Shown here piece by piece: positions 63,526 to 64,000 of a stretch of 64,000 bases of DNA (positions are counted from its first letter, which is position 1; every line of letters begins with the position of its first letter). The stretch spans positions 331,462 to 395,461 of the forward strand of contig JAAEZT010000001.1 in the NCBI GenBank assembly GCA_018222765.1, in the 5' to 3' direction. The notes beneath the pieces were generated by a model. That model had not been told where the DNA came from. It did no database searches and worked only from the letters and a program-made list of their open reading frames with translations. The position numbers and the translations under genes are program-made. Origin of the DNA: a bacterium (GTDB taxonomy: Bacteria > Verrucomicrobiota > Verrucomicrobiia > Verrucomicrobiales > Akkermansiaceae).

Positions 63526-63999
63526 TCACTTCCTCTCTCCAAGCTCCGCCTTGGCTTCCTTGATCAGCTTGGTTAACGCCATATCCAGATCTCCCTTCAC
63601 TTGGCTCACATGTCTGATCACTCCTTTGTGATCGATGATGTAGATTGTCGGCCAACCGGCGATGTCCCACTTGCTGGAGATCGGGCCACCCACTTTTTCG
63701 TCCCGGAAATTACGCCAAGTAATCGTGCCATTCTTGACATACTTCGAGAGCGTTTTCGGAGGATCGGTGTTTACCCCAACCAAGGCGAAGGGCTCGCCTT
63801 TCCACTTCTCAACGAGCGACCGCTCGAATGGCAGCATGCCACGGCATGGGCCTCACCACATTCCCCAAAAGGGCAGAAGCACGACCTTGCCCCTGTATTC
63901 ACTTAGGGTGATTTTCTTCCCTTCAGAATCGACCCCCTCAATTTCGGGGGCTTCACACCCCACCACTAAATGAGTGATCTTATACTTCAAGTCCGCGAC
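63526..63999 (-). CDS. TlpA/redoxin-like thiol oxidoreductase, probable selenoprotein (5' end beyond window)
   Basis: The frame enters from the window edge and reads APEIEGVDSEGKKITLSEYR, then GKVVLLPFWGMW, an in-frame TGA, then GPCRGMLPFERSLVEKW. The normal motif is W-C-G-P-C, so TGA replaces exactly the first catalytic Cys and would be read as selenocysteine. The rest is a normal redoxin (VGVNTDPPKTLSKYVKNG, KWDIAGWPTIYIIDHKGVIR), with a cis-Pro after the Trp. The product should reduce or isomerise disulfides or peroxides, perhaps in the periplasm. Starting at the ATG at 63837 would lose half of the fold. Confidence 0.82.
63813..63826 (-). promoter_or_regulatory. Candidate bacterial SECIS element
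   Basis: On the minus strand CGAGC, loop GGUC, GCUCG form a 5-bp hairpin whose loop begins 31 nt after the UGA. Bacterial SECIS elements place a small loop with G and U at the start 16-37 nt after the UGA, and the E. coli fdhF loop also holds GGUC. A second hairpin (CAUGC/GCAUG) lies closer but out of range. SelB would bind the loop and deliver Sec-tRNA. Confidence 0.6.
63853..63855 (-). other. In-frame TGA, proposed selenocysteine codon
   Basis: This TGA is flanked by TGG (Trp) and GGC-CCA-TGC (Gly-Pro-Cys), so it takes the place of the first Cys in the CxxC redox motif. The frame stays open for 109 codons after it, with a conserved redoxin sequence on both sides. Confidence 0.78.
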
Positions 64000-64000
64000 C

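Noticed and set aside
63526-63837. A complete 103-residue gene starting at ATG 63837
   Set aside because: It would start inside the redoxin fold, just after GPCRG. The same frame continues upstream through the TGA with conserved redoxin sequence, so the selenoprotein reading is better.

Overview
The window looks like a chromosomal segment of a free-living, probably aquatic member of the Verrucomicrobiota, close to the Verrucomicrobiales/Akkermansia side. The evidence is a Verru_Chthon cassette protein A-like gene, an Akkermansia Amuc_1098-1102-like pilus locus in the same order, sulfatases, and several very large secreted proteins ending in the 'YSxDLxxW' module common in that phylum. No insertion sequence, prophage, CRISPR array or rRNA was seen.

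Layout. 1-10.4 kb is one long minus-strand block: rpsL-rpsG-fusA runs straight into rpsJ-rplC-rplD-rplW-rplB-rpsS-(secreted coiled-coil protein)-rplV-rpsC-rplP-rpmC-rpsQ-rplN-rplX-rplE, with no tuf. It is read from a promoter about 220 nt upstream of rpsL. Then come tRNA-Met(CAT), gapA, a Verru_Chthon A-like prepilin-type protein, gyrB-gyrA, an RNase D, a subtilisin-like protease with a large secreted neighbour, and coaE-rho. 31.5-38.8 kb is the pilus-like locus: secretin, Amuc_1099-like, Amuc_1100-like (PilO-like), a PilM-PilN fusion and Amuc_1102-like. 38.9-43 kb holds aroD, a DinG-type helicase and a BlaI/M56 pair. 43-53 kb holds a partial ebo cluster (eboD, eboF-like) with a sulfatase, a Nudix hydrolase, and a plus-strand run of SMP-30 lactonase, GntR regulator, NhaC antiporter and a second sulfatase. 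53-64 kb holds senB-senA (selenoneine-type biosynthesis), a beta-helix protein, a trypsin-like protease, a PTP, a VWA-like protein, an L,D-transpeptidase, a lamin-tail protein, and at the right edge a TlpA/redoxin-like gene.

Three results stand out. (1) The right-edge redoxin has an in-frame TGA exactly at the first Cys of the WCGPC active site, and a hairpin with a GGUC loop begins 31 nt downstream, as expected of a bacterial selenoprotein. With senB-senA this gives two different selenium traits within 10 kb. (2) The Amuc_1100 locus is conserved complete in a bacterium that is probably not a gut mucin degrader. (3) Many genes share one promoter layout, TTGNNN - 16/17 nt - TANNNT - about 6 nt - start codon, which implies widespread leaderless mRNAs. 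It also fixes several start codons.

All assignments come from reading the translated sequence by eye. No database search was run, and family names rest on recognised motifs and gene order.
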